Origin: Halomonas sp.
GTDB lineage: Bacteria > Pseudomonadota > Gammaproteobacteria > Pseudomonadales > Halomonadaceae
Assembly (NCBI RefSeq): GCF_020832045.1
Contig: NZ_JAFIFK010000006.1
Location: forward strand, 62,001-126,000
Reading direction: 5' to 3'
Length of the DNA stretch: 64,000 bases
In this document: one piece after another, positions 41,769-55,324 of the stretch
How the letters are laid out: each line of letters starts with the position of its first letter
How positions within the stretch are numbered: the first letter of the stretch is position 1
The notes under the pieces: model-generated
What the model was told of the DNA's origin: nothing
The model's database searches: none
The model's input: only the letters and a program-made list of their open reading frames with translations
Made by a program: the position numbers and the translations under genes

Positions 41769-41801
41769 CGCCCCGGCCATGTGCCGGGGCGTTTCGTTTT
41801 T
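41769..41801 (+). terminator. gltD terminator
   Basis: A 9-bp stem (CGCCCCGGC / GCCGGGGCG) with loop CATGT is followed by TTTCGTTTTT. Confidence 0.88.
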
Positions 41802-41874
41802 CATCTATGCGCTCTTTTCCATCTTCTCGACAGCTTCTAGGCTTTGAACAGGTACTTTCCGCTGAGGAGCGATC

Positions 41875-42429
41875 ATGGACGAGACGCTAATGGATTTGGG
41901 GCTTACCGATGAGCAAGGCGGACCGGTCGTACCCGAGCGGCTTAGCTTTGCCGACGATGGGCGCATTCCCAACAGCCGTCTGGCGACGCTGGTCTACCGC
42001 TCGAGAGGCGTGAACCCCGCCCTCGACCGCGAGACCATCGCTGAGCGCTTCGAGCGGTTGTTCAACACCTACGGTTGGCGGCCGAGCTGGCGCGGCGGCG
42101 TCTACGACTATCACCACTACCACTCCATCGCCCACGAGGCCTTCGGGGTGCTCTCGGGCTGGGGGCGATTGCGCCTGGGTGGTGAGGGCGGAAGCGATCT
42201 GGACTTGTACACCGGCGACGTGCTGGTGCTGCCGGCGGGTACCGGCCACTGTCATCTGGAGTCGAGCGACGACTTCCTGCTGCTGGCGGCCTATCCCGAG
42301 GACCAGCGCGAACTCGACCTGTTGCGAGCCGATCCGGCCGAGCACGACGCGGCAGTGGCGCGCATCGCCCGGGTCTCGCGGCCGTTTTGCGATCCGCTGG
42401 GCGGCAACAGCGCGCACTGGTGGTCGTGA
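41875..42429 (+). CDS. Cupin-domain protein, YjlB-like
   Basis: The 184 residues resemble Bacillus YjlB-type cupins. Seen are the entry SFADDGRIPNSRLATLVYR, WRPSWRGGVYDYHHYHSIAHEAFGVLSGWGRLRLGG (cupin motif 1 with the metal His cluster) and GDVLVLPAGTGHCHLESSDDFLLLAAYP (motif 2). No enzyme activity is established for this family as far as I know. It stands alone between gltD and pyrG with a good SD (GAGGAGCGATC). Confidence 0.8.
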   Translation: MDETLMDLGLTDEQGGPVVPERLSFADDGRIPNSRLATLVYRSRGVNPALDRETIAERFERLFNTYGWRPSWRGGVYDYHHYHSIAHEAFGVLSGWGRLRLGGEGGSDLDLYTGDVLVLPAGTGHCHLESSDDFLLLAAYPEDQRELDLLRADPAEHDAAVARIARVSRPFCDPLGGNSAHWWS

Positions 42430-42462
42430 CTCGGGCATCAGTCCGGTCTGCTGACGGCAAAA

Positions 42463-42491
42463 TTGAGCCATTGGTCGTAATCTGCTACGCT
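42463..42491 (+). promoter_or_regulatory. Candidate pyrG promoter
   Basis: TTGAGC (42463-42468) and TACGCT (42486-42491) are 17 bases apart, with a TG two bases before the -10 (extended -10 type). It lies 62 bases before the pyrG start. Confidence 0.4.
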
Positions 42492-42531
42492 GTCGTCCCA
42501 TCCTGGCGCGGCTTTCTGTCGTGCCTCATGA

Positions 42532-45077
<2,546 letters not shown>

Positions 45078-45149
45078 GACCGATTACCAGGCAGCTGCTG
45101 TATAAGCCGAGAGAGAAAAGCGCTTTCCCATCGACTCAATCAACGCTGA

Positions 45150-46463
<1,314 letters not shown>

Positions 46464-46504
46464 ACCGGGTTTTGAAGCAGAACCGACGTTATCGCTGACA
46501 AACG

Positions 46505-46522
46505 TGTAAGAGATTGCCTACA
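46505..46522 (+). promoter_or_regulatory. GacA/UvrY-type upstream activating sequence
   Basis: TGTAAG-N6-CCTACA matches the known GacA box TGTAAG-N6-CTTACA with one substitution. It lies about 100 bases upstream of the predicted start of the GGA-rich RNA, where such boxes occur at rsmY, rsmZ and csrB. It also overlaps the 3' untranslated part of eno. Confidence 0.75.
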
Positions 46523-46555
46523 TGGAAGCGACGAACTTAGCTTAGTGGTACTAGG

Positions 46556-46586
46556 AAAAACCGATACTTTGCGTGTCGGTTTTTTT
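46556..46586 (+). terminator. eno terminator
   Basis: An 11-bp stem (AAAAACCGATA / TGTCGGTTTTT, one G-U pair) with loop CTTTGCG is followed by more Ts. It insulates the RNA gene downstream from eno. Confidence 0.9.
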
Positions 46587-46621
46587 CTATCTTATTGTTT
46601 TTAAGGCCTCTTCAATAGCCC

Positions 46622-46874
46622 CTGTCAACCAGGAATCTTACGCAAGGTTGCCTGAGCCGCATTTGCGTCTTCTGCGGGAACTGCCAGAATGCACGTGGGA
46701 CAAGGCAGAGCGGGAGGCTCTCCAGCAGGATGCAACGGGATGCTTGATTCGTGGCACGCCCGGTGTGACAGGATGTCGCCTCCGGGTAGGGAAGCTGCCA
46801 CAGGAGAGAGGGCGGAAGGAACCGCCCAAGGAAATGCTGGGAGCCGGGCGGCCTTTAAGGGCCGCCTTTTTTTT
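46622..46874 (+). ncRNA. CsrB/RsmZ-family CsrA-sequestering small RNA
   Basis: This stretch of about 250 nt holds 13 GGA triplets on the plus strand (at 46632, 46677, 46698, 46713, 46728, 46738, 46771, 46790, 46803, 46814, 46818, 46830 and 46840), several in the CsrB-like form CAGGATG. Many sit in hairpin loops: AGAGC-GGGAG-GCTCT (46708-46722), GACA-GGA-TGTC (46767-46777) and GGGCGG-AAGGAA-CCGCCC (46810-46827). A GacA box lies upstream and a terminator (GGCGGCC/GGCCGCC, eight Ts) ends it. The site next to fdxA is where Pseudomonas has rsmZ. Such RNAs titrate CsrA. The exact 5' end is a guess (46620-46625). An ORF crosses it but lacks an SD. Confidence 0.85.
46847..46874 (+). terminator. Terminator of the CsrB/RsmZ-like RNA
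   Basis: A GC-only 7-bp stem (46847-46853 with 46860-46866), loop TTTAAG, then eight consecutive Ts. Confidence 0.92.
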
Positions 46875-46962
46875 CGTCTTTTTAAGCTGGTTCTGCATGG
46901 GCTCGCGGCGCTCGGTCGTGGCGCAGAGCCCTAGCAGTGGTCGAGGCAGGCAGGGCGGGGAA

Positions 46963-47022
46963 GAGCCTTCAGCACTCCAGATGAGCCTTCAGCGCTCCAG
47001 ATGAGCCTTCAGCGCTCCAGAT
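46963..47022. repeat. Three tandem 20-bp repeats at the 3' end of fdxA
   Basis: GAGCCTTCAGCGCTCCAGAT occurs three times head to tail (46963-46982 with one mismatch, 46983-47002, 47003-47022). On the minus strand each unit carries the last codons of fdxA (Leu-Glu-Arg-stop), so the gene end has been copied twice into its own downstream region. Confidence 0.95.
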
Positions 47023-47332
47023 ACTGCAGCTTGCCGGGCTTGCCGTCCCACTCCTCGGCATCGGCGGGTGAATCCTTCTTCTCGGCGATGTTGGGCCAAA
47101 CCTCCGACAGCTCGGCATTGAGCGCAATGAACGCTTCCTGGCCTTCCGGCAGCTCATCCTCCGAGAAGATCGCTTCGGCGGGGCATTCCGGTTCGCACAA
47201 GGCGCAGTCGATACACTCGTCCGGATGGATTACCAGGAAGTTGGGCCCCTCGTAGAAGCAGTCCACCGGGCAGACCTCGACGCAGTCGGTGTACTTGCAC
47301 TTGATGCAGTTTTCGGTGACGACAAAGGTCAT
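47009..47332 (-). CDS. fdxA: Seven-iron ferredoxin FdxA
   Basis: FdxA is a 3Fe-4S/4Fe-4S ferredoxin of 107 residues. Cys ligands appear in [23 protein letters not shown] and [19 protein letters not shown], followed by the C-terminal extension [18 protein letters not shown] typical of the Azotobacter/Pseudomonas type. The ATG at 47332 is preceded by GGAGG; the nine-codon extension is discarded. It sits between the small RNA gene and mutS as in Pseudomonas. Its last codons lie in a 20-bp tandem repeat. Confidence 0.96.
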   Translation of the reverse strand: MTFVVTENCIKCKYTDCVEVCPVDCFYEGPNFLVIHPDECIDCALCEPECPAEAIFSEDELPEGQEAFIALNAELSEVWPNIAEKKDSPADAEEWDGKPGKLQYLER

Positions 47333-47493
47333 GCCTGTCTCCCTCCTCTCAGCCGGCACGTGACGCTCCGGTTGGTGATGTTCGGTATCAGTCTTAATCC
47401 TGAAAGTTATAAAAAACTAACTTTTTATAAGGATGGAATAATTGGACGCTTCATTCTAGTCATGGCCACCAGCCTGAGCAAGCCGCAGGCTCA

Positions 47494-50085
47494 CTAGAGT
47501 TGCTCGCGCCAGGCATAGATCAACTCCAGGGCCTGGCGTGGCGTCAATCCGTCCGGGTCGAGACCGGCGAGAACATCGAGCAGCGGGTGTGGTGTGCTGG
47601 CGAACAGATCGCTCTGCATCGGCTTGGCGGCACCTGCGGCCTCGCTGCTTTTGCCGTGGCTGCTGCGATCGACCTCCTGCTGTTCTAGCTGCGCCAGCTT
47701 GTCCCGCGCCCGTGCGATGACGGACTGCGGCACGCCGGCCAACTGGGCTACCTGCAGCCCGTAGCTCTGACTGGCGGGGCCCTCTTCCACGCGATGCATG
47801 AACACGATCCCGTCGCGATGCTCGGCGGCGGTCAAGTGCACATTGGCTACGCCATCGGCATGCTCGGCCAGCGCAGTCATCTCGAAGTAGTGCGTGGCGA
47901 ACAGAGTAAAGGCACGCGTGCGGGTCAGGTGCTCGGCGCTGGCCCAGGCCAGCGACAGCCCGTCGAAGGTGCTGGTTCCGCGGCCGCTCTCGTCCATCAA
48001 CACCAGGCTCTGGTGGGTGGCGTTGTGCAGAATGCTGGCGGTCTCGGTCATCTCCACCATGAAGGTGGAGCGCCCCCCCGCCAGGTCGTCAGAGGAGCCG
48101 ATACGGGTGAAAATGCGGTCGATGGCGCCGATGCACGCTTCCTCGGCGGGCACGAAGCTGCCGGTGTGCGCGAGCAAGGTAATCAGCGCTGCCTGACGCA
48201 TGAAGGTCGATTTACCCCCCATGTTGGGACCGGTGATCACCAGCATGCGGCGGCTGTCATCGAGGACTAGATCGTTGGGCACGAAGGGGGCATCGCTGAC
48301 GTGCTCTACCACCGGGTGGCGACCGCCGCGAATCTCGATGCCCGGCGCCTCGGCGAGCTGTGGGCGCGAGAAGCCCAGCGCCTGGGCGCGTTCGGCGAAG
48401 GCCGTTAGTACGTCCAGTGCGGCCAGGGCACGTCCGCTGCCCTGCAGTGCGCCAAGTTCCGCGTTCAAGGAGTCGAGCAGGCCGTCGTAGAGCAGCTTCT
48501 CACGGGCTAGCGCCCGCGACTTGGCCGACAGGGCCTTGTCCTCGAACTCCTTGAGCTCGGGAATGATGAAGCGTTCGGCATTCTTCAGCGTCTGGCGGCG
48601 CACATAGTCCACCGGCACTTCCCGGGCCTGGGCGCGGGGGATCTCGATGAAGTAGCCATGCACCCGGTTGTAGCCCACCTTGAGGCCGGCAAGGCCAGTC
48701 CGCTCGCGTTCACGGGCCTCGAGCTGAACCAGATAATCGCCGGCGTGCTCGGCGAGCCCACGATAGTCGTCGAGTTCGGCATCGAAGCCGTCGCGGATCA
48801 CGCCGCCATCGCGAATCACTACCGGTGGGTTGTCGATCAGCCCCCGTGTGAGCAGGTCGGCTAGCTCGGGGTAGGGGCGAATGTGGTGAGCCAGCTCATC
48901 GAGTGCGGTGCCTTCGCTGTAGTCCTGCAGCTCGCGCTGCAGGTCCGGTAACGCTGCCAAGGCGTCGCGCAGGCGAGCGAGATCGCGCGGCCGTGCACTG
49001 TAAAGCGCTACTCGGGCAAGGATGCGCTCCACGTCGCCAATCGTCTTGAGCAGCTCCCTCAGGGCGACGAAGCCCTCGTGTTCCAGCAGCAGGGCGACCG
49101 CCGCCTGACGGCCCTGCACCTGGCTACGGTCTCGCAGTGGGCGATTGAGCCAGCGCTTGAGCAGTCGCGAGCCCATGGCAGTGGCCGTCGTGTCGAGCAC
49201 GCTGGCCAGGGTGTTGTCGCTCCCGCCGCCGAGATTGATGTCGATTTCCAGGTTCCGCCGGCTGGCAGCGTCGATCACCACGGCATCGTCGCGATTCTCG
49301 ACGCCCAAGGCGGTGACGTGGGGCAGGCGCGAACGCTGGGTGTCGCGAGCGTATTCCACCAACACACCGGCCGCGGTGAGGGCGGCTTCCAGATGGGCGC
49401 AGCCGAAACCGCGCAGATCCTGAACCTGGAACTGATCGCACAACAGTCGTGTGGCGGATTCGAGATCGAACAGCCAGTCGCTCTGGCGACGCAGACCCTG
49501 GCGGCCTTCCAGTGCCGGCGGCAGGGAAACGCTCTCGGGGATGAGCAGTTCCGCAGGGTCGAGTCGCTGCAGCTCGGCGAGCATGTCGCTTTCGCCTTCT
49601 ACTTCGAGCACGCTGAAGCGGCCGCTGGAGAGCTCCAGCCAGGCGATGCCCCAGCAGTTTCCGGCGGGGTGCACGGCCACCAGCAGATTGTCGCGGCGGG
49701 CGTCGAGCAGCGCCTCATCGTAGAGCGTGCCCGGCGTGACGATGCGTACTACCTTGCGCTCCACCGGTCCCTTGCTGGTTGCCGGGTCACCGAACTGCTC
49801 GCAGATCGCCACCGATTCGCCGGCCTTCACCAGGCGCGCAAGATACCCCTCGGCGCTATGGTAGGGCACGCCGGCCATGGGGATCGGCTTGCCGGCAGAC
49901 TGGCCGCGCTGGGTCAGGGTGATGTCCAGCAGGGCAGAGGCACGCTTGGCGTCGTCGAAGAACAGCTCATAGAAGTCGCCCATGCGATAGAACAGCAGCA
50001 CATCGGGGTGCTCGCGCTTTATCCTGAGGTACTGGGCCATCATCGGGGTATGGGCCGGCATGGCCGTCTTGACCGCGTCGTTCAT
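47494..50085 (-). CDS. mutS: DNA mismatch repair protein MutS
   Basis: MutS binds mismatches and starts repair with MutL. The 863 residues show the mismatch-binding Phe-x-Glu motif in [20 protein letters not shown], the clamp and lever domains, Walker [22 protein letters not shown] (Walker B) and FATHYFEMT. The start [20 protein letters not shown] is chosen by family length; a longer frame of 27 codons exists. It is divergent from pncC. Confidence 0.98.
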   Translation of the reverse strand: MNDAVKTAMPAHTPMMAQYLRIKREHPDVLLFYRMGDFYELFFDDAKRASALLDITLTQRGQSAGKPIPMAGVPYHSAEGYLARLVKAGESVAICEQFGDPATSKGPVERKVVRIVTPGTLYDEALLDARRDNLLVAVHPAGNCWGIAWLELSSGRFSVLEVEGESDMLAELQRLDPAELLIPESVSLPPALEGRQGLRRQSDWLFDLESATRLLCDQFQVQDLRGFGCAHLEAALTAAGVLVEYARDTQRSRLPHVTALGVENRDDAVVIDAASRRNLEIDINLGGGSDNTLASVLDTTATAMGSRLLKRWLNRPLRDRSQVQGRQAAVALLLEHEGFVALRELLKTIGDVERILARVALYSARPRDLARLRDALAALPDLQRELQDYSEGTALDELAHHIRPYPELADLLTRGLIDNPPVVIRDGGVIRDGFDAELDDYRGLAEHAGDYLVQLEARERERTGLAGLKVGYNRVHGYFIEIPRAQAREVPVDYVRRQTLKNAERFIIPELKEFEDKALSAKSRALAREKLLYDGLLDSLNAELGALQGSGRALAALDVLTAFAERAQALGFSRPQLAEAPGIEIRGGRHPVVEHVSDAPFVPNDLVLDDSRRMLVITGPNMGGKSTFMRQAALITLLAHTGSFVPAEEACIGAIDRIFTRIGSSDDLAGGRSTFMVEMTETASILHNATHQSLVLMDESGRGTSTFDGLSLAWASAEHLTRTRAFTLFATHYFEMTALAEHADGVANVHLTAAEHRDGIVFMHRVEEGPASQSYGLQVAQLAGVPQSVIARARDKLAQLEQQEVDRSSHGKSSEAAGAAKPMQSDLFASTPHPLLDVLAGLDPDGLTPRQALELIYAWREQL

Positions 50086-50263
50086 GCGTTCTCGGCTGAT
50101 TCGTCGATTGTGTGGGCGTGAGAGCGCCAAGGTTAACATGCGCCGCCCGTCGTCGACATGGCGCATGCGGACTGCTGATGCGGCAAGTATGCGCTATGGT
50201 GGCTGGCAACCGTAGGACAAGCGGTCGGCCCAGGCGCCGTCCTTTTCTAGCAGGAGCGATATC

Positions 50264-50776
50264 ATGCCTCACAGTGCTTCCAGTCTGGCCAATCTCGATC
50301 TCACTACGCTTGCCGAGCGCCTCGGTCGGCGCTGCCGCGAGCGGGGTATAAGCGTGACCGCAGCCGAGTCGTGTACCGGCGGCGGCGTGGCCAGCGCGAT
50401 CACCGCCGTGGCCGGCAGCTCGGCCTATTTCGAGACCGGTTACGTGACATACTCCAATGCCGCCAAGTCACGCCTGCTCAGCGTACCGGAAGCGTTGATC
50501 GCAGAGCACGGCGCGGTGAGTCGCGAAGTGGTCGAGGCAATGGTGGCGGGTGCCTGTCGCGACAGCGGGGCCAAGCTGGGGGTGGCGATCAGCGGCGTAG
50601 CCGGCCCCGACGGGGGCACGCCGGAAAAGCCGGTAGGCACCGTGTGGCTGGCCTGGGGTGACGAGACACGCCAGCGCGCCGAGCGGTATCAGTTTCCCGG
50701 CGACCGGCGAGCGGTGCGTGAGCGCGCGGTACGCGAAGCCATCGTCGGGTTGATCCGTCACCTCGAAGCCGAATGA
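50264..50776 (+). CDS. pncC: Nicotinamide-nucleotide amidohydrolase
   Basis: PncC (CinA C-terminal domain, stand-alone, 170 residues) deamidates NMN to nicotinate mononucleotide in pyridine nucleotide recycling. Signatures are [38 protein letters not shown] and [27 protein letters not shown]. It lies directly upstream of recA, a common association; a terminator separates them. SD AGGAGCGATATC precedes the ATG. Confidence 0.94.
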   Translation: MPHSASSLANLDLTTLAERLGRRCRERGISVTAAESCTGGGVASAITAVAGSSAYFETGYVTYSNAAKSRLLSVPEALIAEHGAVSREVVEAMVAGACRDSGAKLGVAISGVAGPDGGTPEKPVGTVWLAWGDETRQRAERYQFPGDRRAVRERAVREAIVGLIRHLEAE

Positions 50777-50791
50777 ACGTATCAAATTGCG

Positions 50792-50819
50792 CGGGTGGCT
50801 AGTCGCCCGGCTTTTTTTT
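50792..50819 (+). terminator. pncC terminator
   Basis: CGGGTG (50792-50797) pairs with CGCCCG (50804-50809, one G-U) around GCTAGT, followed by GC and eight Ts. Confidence 0.8.
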
Positions 50820-50829
50820 CGTCATACTA

Positions 50830-50845
50830 CTGTCCAACCATACAG
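50830..50845. promoter_or_regulatory. LexA (SOS) box of recA
   Basis: CTGTCCAACCATACAG fits the CTGT-N8-ACAG SOS consensus and is flanked by TA on the left. It lies 80-95 bases before the recA start, so recA (and recX) should be induced by DNA damage. Confidence 0.85.
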
Positions 50846-50924
50846 TGTCCAGGCGAGCTCCCCTTGGTGGCCCGCCATTCACTTTGCATCTGCAAGCGAC
50901 TGCGAGTTCTGCGAGGAAAGCCCC

Positions 50925-51986
50925 ATGGCACAGGATGAAAACCGTAGCAAGGCATTGAATGCCGCCCTTTCACAGATCGAGCGCCAGTTCGGCAAGGGCA
51001 CCGTGATGCGCCTGGGCGATACGCCGCGGGTGGTCATGCCGTCGGTCTCCACCGGCTCGTTGGGGCTCGACATCGCACTTGGCATCGGCGGCCTGCCCTT
51101 CGGCCGCGTGGTGGAGATCTTCGGGCCGGAGTCCTCGGGCAAAACCACTCTGACCCTGTCGGTGATCGCCGAGGCCCAGAAGCAGGGCAAGACGTGCGCC
51201 TTCATCGACGCCGAGCACGCCCTCGACCCCAGCTACGCCGAAAAGCTCGGCGTCAACCTCGACGACCTGCTGGTGTCCCAGCCCGATACCGGCGAGCAAG
51301 CGTTGGAGATCTGCGACATGCTGGTGCGCTCCGGCGGCGTCGACGTGATCATCATCGACTCGGTGGCGGCACTCACCCCGCGCGCCGAGATCGAGGGCGA
51401 AATGGGCGACTCCCATGTCGGTCTGCAGGCGCGCCTGATGTCCCAGGCGCTGCGCAAGATCACCGGTCACATCAAGAACGCCAACTGCCTGGTGGTGTTC
51501 ATCAATCAGATTCGCATGAAGATCGGCGTGATGTTCGGTAGCCCCGAGACCACTACCGGCGGCAACGCCCTCAAGTTCTACGCCAGCGTGCGCCTGGACA
51601 TCCGCCGTACCGGCTCGGTGAAGCAGGGCGACGAGGTCACCGGCAACGAAACCCGGGTCAAGGTGGTGAAGAACAAGGTGGCGCCGCCGTTTCGTCAGGC
51701 CGAGTTCCAGATCCTCTACGGCAAGGGCATCTACCATGCCGGCGAGGTGATCGATCTGGGCGTGCAGTGCAATCTGGTCGACAAGGCGGGTGCCTGGTAC
51801 AGCTACAAGGGCAACAAGATCGGCCAGGGCAAGGCCAACGCCGCCCAGTTCCTCGAGGATAACCCCGCGGTGATGGAAGAGATCGAGAGCCAGATTCGCG
51901 GCCAGCTACTGGCCACGGCATCGCCCAAGGAAGACGCCGAGGAATCGGCGGTCGCCGATGCCGAGCGCGAAGACGATCTGCTCTAA
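50925..51986 (+). CDS. recA: Recombinase RecA
   Basis: RecA forms the strand-exchange filament and triggers LexA self-cleavage. The 353 residues have Walker [13 protein letters not shown], Walker [25 protein letters not shown], loop L1/L2 region ([16 protein letters not shown] and [22 protein letters not shown]) and an acidic tail ending REDDLL. The start follows GAGGAAAGCCCC; the long upstream frame crosses the SOS box and is rejected. recX follows 3 bases later. Confidence 0.99.
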   Translation: MAQDENRSKALNAALSQIERQFGKGTVMRLGDTPRVVMPSVSTGSLGLDIALGIGGLPFGRVVEIFGPESSGKTTLTLSVIAEAQKQGKTCAFIDAEHALDPSYAEKLGVNLDDLLVSQPDTGEQALEICDMLVRSGGVDVIIIDSVAALTPRAEIEGEMGDSHVGLQARLMSQALRKITGHIKNANCLVVFINQIRMKIGVMFGSPETTTGGNALKFYASVRLDIRRTGSVKQGDEVTGNETRVKVVKNKVAPPFRQAEFQILYGKGIYHAGEVIDLGVQCNLVDKAGAWYSYKGNKIGQGKANAAQFLEDNPAVMEEIESQIRGQLLATASPKEDAEESAVADAEREDDLL

Positions 51987-51989
51987 GCC

Positions 51990-52472
51990 ATGCCCATGCA
52001 GTACGCCGGTGAGCGCGATACGTCCCCCCGGGACGATGCCATCCGTCTACTGGCTCGGCGCGAGTATGCTCGCGCCGAGCTGACGCAGAGACTGCTGGCG
52101 CGCGCTCACTCTACCGAGGCGATCGACGCCTGTCTCGACGCGCTGGCCGACGAAGGCCTGCAATCCGATGCGCGCTTCGTCGAGAGCTTCCTGCGCTCCC
52201 GGATCGCACGCGGTCAGGGTCCCCTCAAGGTGCGCGCCGAGCTCGAGCGACGTGGCGTCGAGCGCGGCCTGATTGCGGCTGCATTGACCAAGGCCGAACG
52301 AGAGAGCGAGGTCGACTGGTTCGAGCTTGCCGCCGATGTGCTTGCTCGGCGTTTTTCCTCAGGCGACGGTTCCTTGCGAGAACGTGCCCGCCGCGAGCGC
52401 TTCCTGCTGTCTCGTGGTTTCGAGTTCGAGCAGGTCCGCCATGCCCTGGAGCGGCTCCACGCCGCCGAATGA
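51990..52472 (+). CDS. recX: RecA regulator RecX
   Basis: RecX limits RecA filament growth. The 160 residues are built of helical repeats: AIRLLARREYARAELTQRLLARAH, IDACLDALADEGLQSDARFVESFLRSRIARGQGPLKVRAELERRGV and RERFLLSRGFEFEQVRHALERL. It shares the SOS-controlled transcript with recA. The next gene, alaS, has its own promoter-like sequence. Confidence 0.94.
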   Translation: MPMQYAGERDTSPRDDAIRLLARREYARAELTQRLLARAHSTEAIDACLDALADEGLQSDARFVESFLRSRIARGQGPLKVRAELERRGVERGLIAAALTKAERESEVDWFELAADVLARRFSSGDGSLRERARRERFLLSRGFEFEQVRHALERLHAAE

Positions 52473-52516
52473 CCCCCCGCTTTTAGCGCCTCCCCTTTAG
52501 TCGCTTGACAACTGCG

Positions 52517-52522
52517 CTATAA
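52517..52522 (+). promoter_or_regulatory. alaS -10 element
   Basis: A perfect TATAAT lies 126 bases before alaS. No convincing -35 is found at 16-18 bases; the TTGACA at 52505 is only 7 bases away. The region 52473-52647 has no other gene. Confidence 0.45.
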
Positions 52523-52647
52523 TGCATCCCTTTGCGAACGCCCTTGGTGGCGCTCCTGACACGCCAAGGCGTGCGAATTCGGCCATGCGAAGCGGCGCCG
52601 AGCGCGCCTGCCCGTCGGGTGACCACGCTCATCGCCACGGACATACC

Positions 52648-55257
52648 ATGAAAAGCGCAGACATCAGACAGGCCTTTCTCAGCTACTTCGAAGAGCACGG
52701 CCATACCATCGTACCGTCGAGCTCACTGGTGCCGGGCAACGACCCGACGCTGCTCTTCACCAATGCCGGCATGGTGCCGTTCAAGGACGTCTTCCTCGGC
52801 CGCGACCCGCGCCCCTACGTGCGTGCCACCTCGGCGCAGCGCTGCGTGCGCGCCGGCGGCAAGCACAACGATCTCGACAACGTCGGCTACACCGCACGTC
52901 ACCATACCTTTTTCGAGATGCTGGGCAATTTCAGCTTTGGCGACTATTTCAAGCGTGATGCCATCCGCTTTGCCTGGGAGTTCCTGACCCAGCGTCTGGG
53001 GCTGCCGGCCGAAAAGCTGTGGGTCACCGTGCACATCAGCGATGACGAAGCGGAGAAGATCTGGAAGGAGGAGATCGGCGTCGACCCGCAGCGCTTCTCC
53101 AAGCTCGACGAGGATAACTTCTGGCAGATGGGCGACACCGGACCGTGCGGCCCCAGCTCCGAGATCTTCTTCGATCATGGCCCCGATGTGTGGGGCGGTC
53201 CGCCGGGCAGCCCCGAGGAGGACGGCGATCGCTACATCGAGATCTGGAATCTGGTGTTCATGCAGTTCGATCGCGATGAGGCCGGCAACCTGAACCCTCT
53301 GCCCAAGCCATCAATCGATACCGGCATGGGGCTCGAGCGTGTGGCAGCGGTTCTGCAGGGCGTGCACTCCAACTACGAGATCGACCTGTTCCAGAACCTG
53401 CTCGCGGCAGCGGCACAGCGCACCGGCCACGCCGACACGCGTCACCCTTCATTGCGGGTGATAGCCGACCATATTCGCTCCTGCGCTTTTCTCATCGCCG
53501 ACGGTGTGCTGCCTTCCAACGAGGGGCGCGGCTACGTGCTTCGCCGGATCATCCGTCGCGCCATTCGGCACGGCCACAAGCTGGGAGCCAAGGGCCACTT
53601 TTTTCACAAGTTGGTGGGAGCGCTCGATGTCGAGATGGGCGAGGCCTATCCCGAGCTGCGCGAGGCGCGCCACCAGATCGAACGCATCTTGCTGAAGGAG
53701 GAGGAGCAGTTCGCTCGTACTCTGGAGCATGGCATGGGTCTGCTGGAAGAGGCGCTTGCCGCACTCCAGGGCGAAGTGCTGCCCGGTGAGACGGTGTTCA
53801 AGCTCTACGACACCTATGGCTTCCCCTACGACCTAACTGCCGACGTGTGCCGCGAACGTGGCGTGACGCTGGACGAAGCCGGCTTTCAGCGTGAGCTCGA
53901 AGCCCAGCGTGAGCGTGCTCGGGCGGCCAGCCAGTTCGGCGCCGACTATGCCGCGGCACTGGAGCTCGAAGGTGAAACGGCCTTCACCGGCTACGACAAG
54001 CTCGAAGACAACGCCACTGTGACTGCCATCGTGGATCGCGAAGGCAATGCGCTGGTCGCGCTTGAACCAGAGCAGCGCGGCATCGTCGTGCTCGACCGCA
54101 CCCCGTTCTACGGTGAGTCGGGCGGTCAGGTGGGCGACACTGGCTATCTGTTCGTCGAGGGGGGCCGTTTCCTGGTGACCGATACCCAGAAGCACGGGGG
54201 GCACCACCTGCACCACGGGGTACTGCTGGAGGGCCGTCTGAGCGTAGGCGACGAGGTGCATCCTCAGGTAGATGCCAGGCTGCGCGGCGCCACCATTCGC
54301 AACCATTCCGCCACCCACCTGATGCACAAGGCGCTGCGCATGGTGCTTGGCGATCACGTACAGCAGAAGGGCTCGCTGGTCACCCCCGAGCGGCTGCGCT
54401 TCGACTTCAGCCACTTCGAAGCCATGACCCCTGAGCAGCTTGCCGAAGTGCAACGCCTGGTCAACGAGCAGATACTCGCCAATGCCCCAACCCGCATCGA
54501 GCAGATGACCCTCAATCAGGCCAAGGCCAAAGGTGCTGCGGCACTGTTCGAAGCCAAGTACGCCGACAGCGTGCGAGTCCTGACCATCGGCGCTGACGAC
54601 TTCTCCATCGAACTGTGTGGCGGCACCCACGTGGCGCGCAGCGGCGACATCGGCTGCTTCCACATCGTCGGCGAGCAGGGGATTGCCGCCGGCGTGCGCC
54701 GTATCGAGGCGATCACCGGCGAGGGGGCGCTGGCCCATTTCCATGAGCAGGAGGCACGCCTCGGCCGTATTGGCGAGCGCCTCAAGGCCAAGCCGGAACA
54801 GGTCGAAGAGCGCGTCGAATCGTTGGTGGAGCGCAACCGCAGCCTGGAAAAGGAGCTCGAGCGGCTCAAGGCCAAGCTGGCCAGCGCTGCCGGCAGCGAC
54901 ATGCTGAGCCAGGCCCAAGAAATTGCCGGGGTCAAGGTGCTGGCCACGCAGCTCGATGGCGTCTCCGCCAAGGAGCTACGCGGCGTGCTCGACCAGCTCA
55001 AGAACAAGCTGCGTTCAGGCATCGTGGTGCTGGGTGTGAGCGACAGGGAAGCCGGCAAGGTGAGCCTGATCGCGGGTGTCACCGACGACTTGACCGACAG
55101 GGTAAAGGCCGGCGAGCTGGTCAATCACGTGGCGACACAGGTCGGCGGCAAGGGCGGCGGCCGCGCCGACATGGCTCAGGCCGGCGGCAGCGACGTTGCC
55201 GCCCTGCCGACGGCCTTGGCGAGCGTTTCCGCCTGGGTAGAGCAGCGACTGCAGTAA
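52648..55257 (+). CDS. alaS: Alanyl-tRNA synthetase
   Basis: This class II synthetase of 869 residues has the aminoacylation core ([59 protein letters not shown]), the editing domain with zinc ligands in [10 protein letters not shown] and [13 protein letters not shown], and the C-terminal oligomerisation/DHHA1 domain with a coiled coil near 740-780. The start MKSADIRQ is the family N-terminus; an upstream ATG at 52522 is ignored. lysC follows 67 bases later. Confidence 0.98.
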   Translation: MKSADIRQAFLSYFEEHGHTIVPSSSLVPGNDPTLLFTNAGMVPFKDVFLGRDPRPYVRATSAQRCVRAGGKHNDLDNVGYTARHHTFFEMLGNFSFGDYFKRDAIRFAWEFLTQRLGLPAEKLWVTVHISDDEAEKIWKEEIGVDPQRFSKLDEDNFWQMGDTGPCGPSSEIFFDHGPDVWGGPPGSPEEDGDRYIEIWNLVFMQFDRDEAGNLNPLPKPSIDTGMGLERVAAVLQGVHSNYEIDLFQNLLAAAAQRTGHADTRHPSLRVIADHIRSCAFLIADGVLPSNEGRGYVLRRIIRRAIRHGHKLGAKGHFFHKLVGALDVEMGEAYPELREARHQIERILLKEEEQFARTLEHGMGLLEEALAALQGEVLPGETVFKLYDTYGFPYDLTADVCRERGVTLDEAGFQRELEAQRERARAASQFGADYAAALELEGETAFTGYDKLEDNATVTAIVDREGNALVALEPEQRGIVVLDRTPFYGESGGQVGDTGYLFVEGGRFLVTDTQKHGGHHLHHGVLLEGRLSVGDEVHPQVDARLRGATIRNHSATHLMHKALRMVLGDHVQQKGSLVTPERLRFDFSHFEAMTPEQLAEVQRLVNEQILANAPTRIEQMTLNQAKAKGAAALFEAKYADSVRVLTIGADDFSIELCGGTHVARSGDIGCFHIVGEQGIAAGVRRIEAITGEGALAHFHEQEARLGRIGERLKAKPEQVEERVESLVERNRSLEKELERLKAKLASAAGSDMLSQAQEIAGVKVLATQLDGVSAKELRGVLDQLKNKLRSGIVVLGVSDREAGKVSLIAGVTDDLTDRVKAGELVNHVATQVGGKGGGRADMAQAGGSDVAALPTALASVSAWVEQRLQ

Positions 55258-55324
55258 CGGGGCACAGAGCACGACTTTCACTCATCCGAGCGTGCAACGT
55301 TCGACAAGCGAGGGAAAACCGTAG

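Noticed and set aside
46573-47004. 143-codon ORF across the GGA-rich RNA
   Set aside because: No SD, composition unlike a protein, and it runs through the RNA terminator and the fdxA repeats.
52505-52522. TTGACA plus TATAAT as a complete alaS promoter
   Set aside because: The two perfect hexamers are only 7 bases apart, which cannot be used together by sigma-70.
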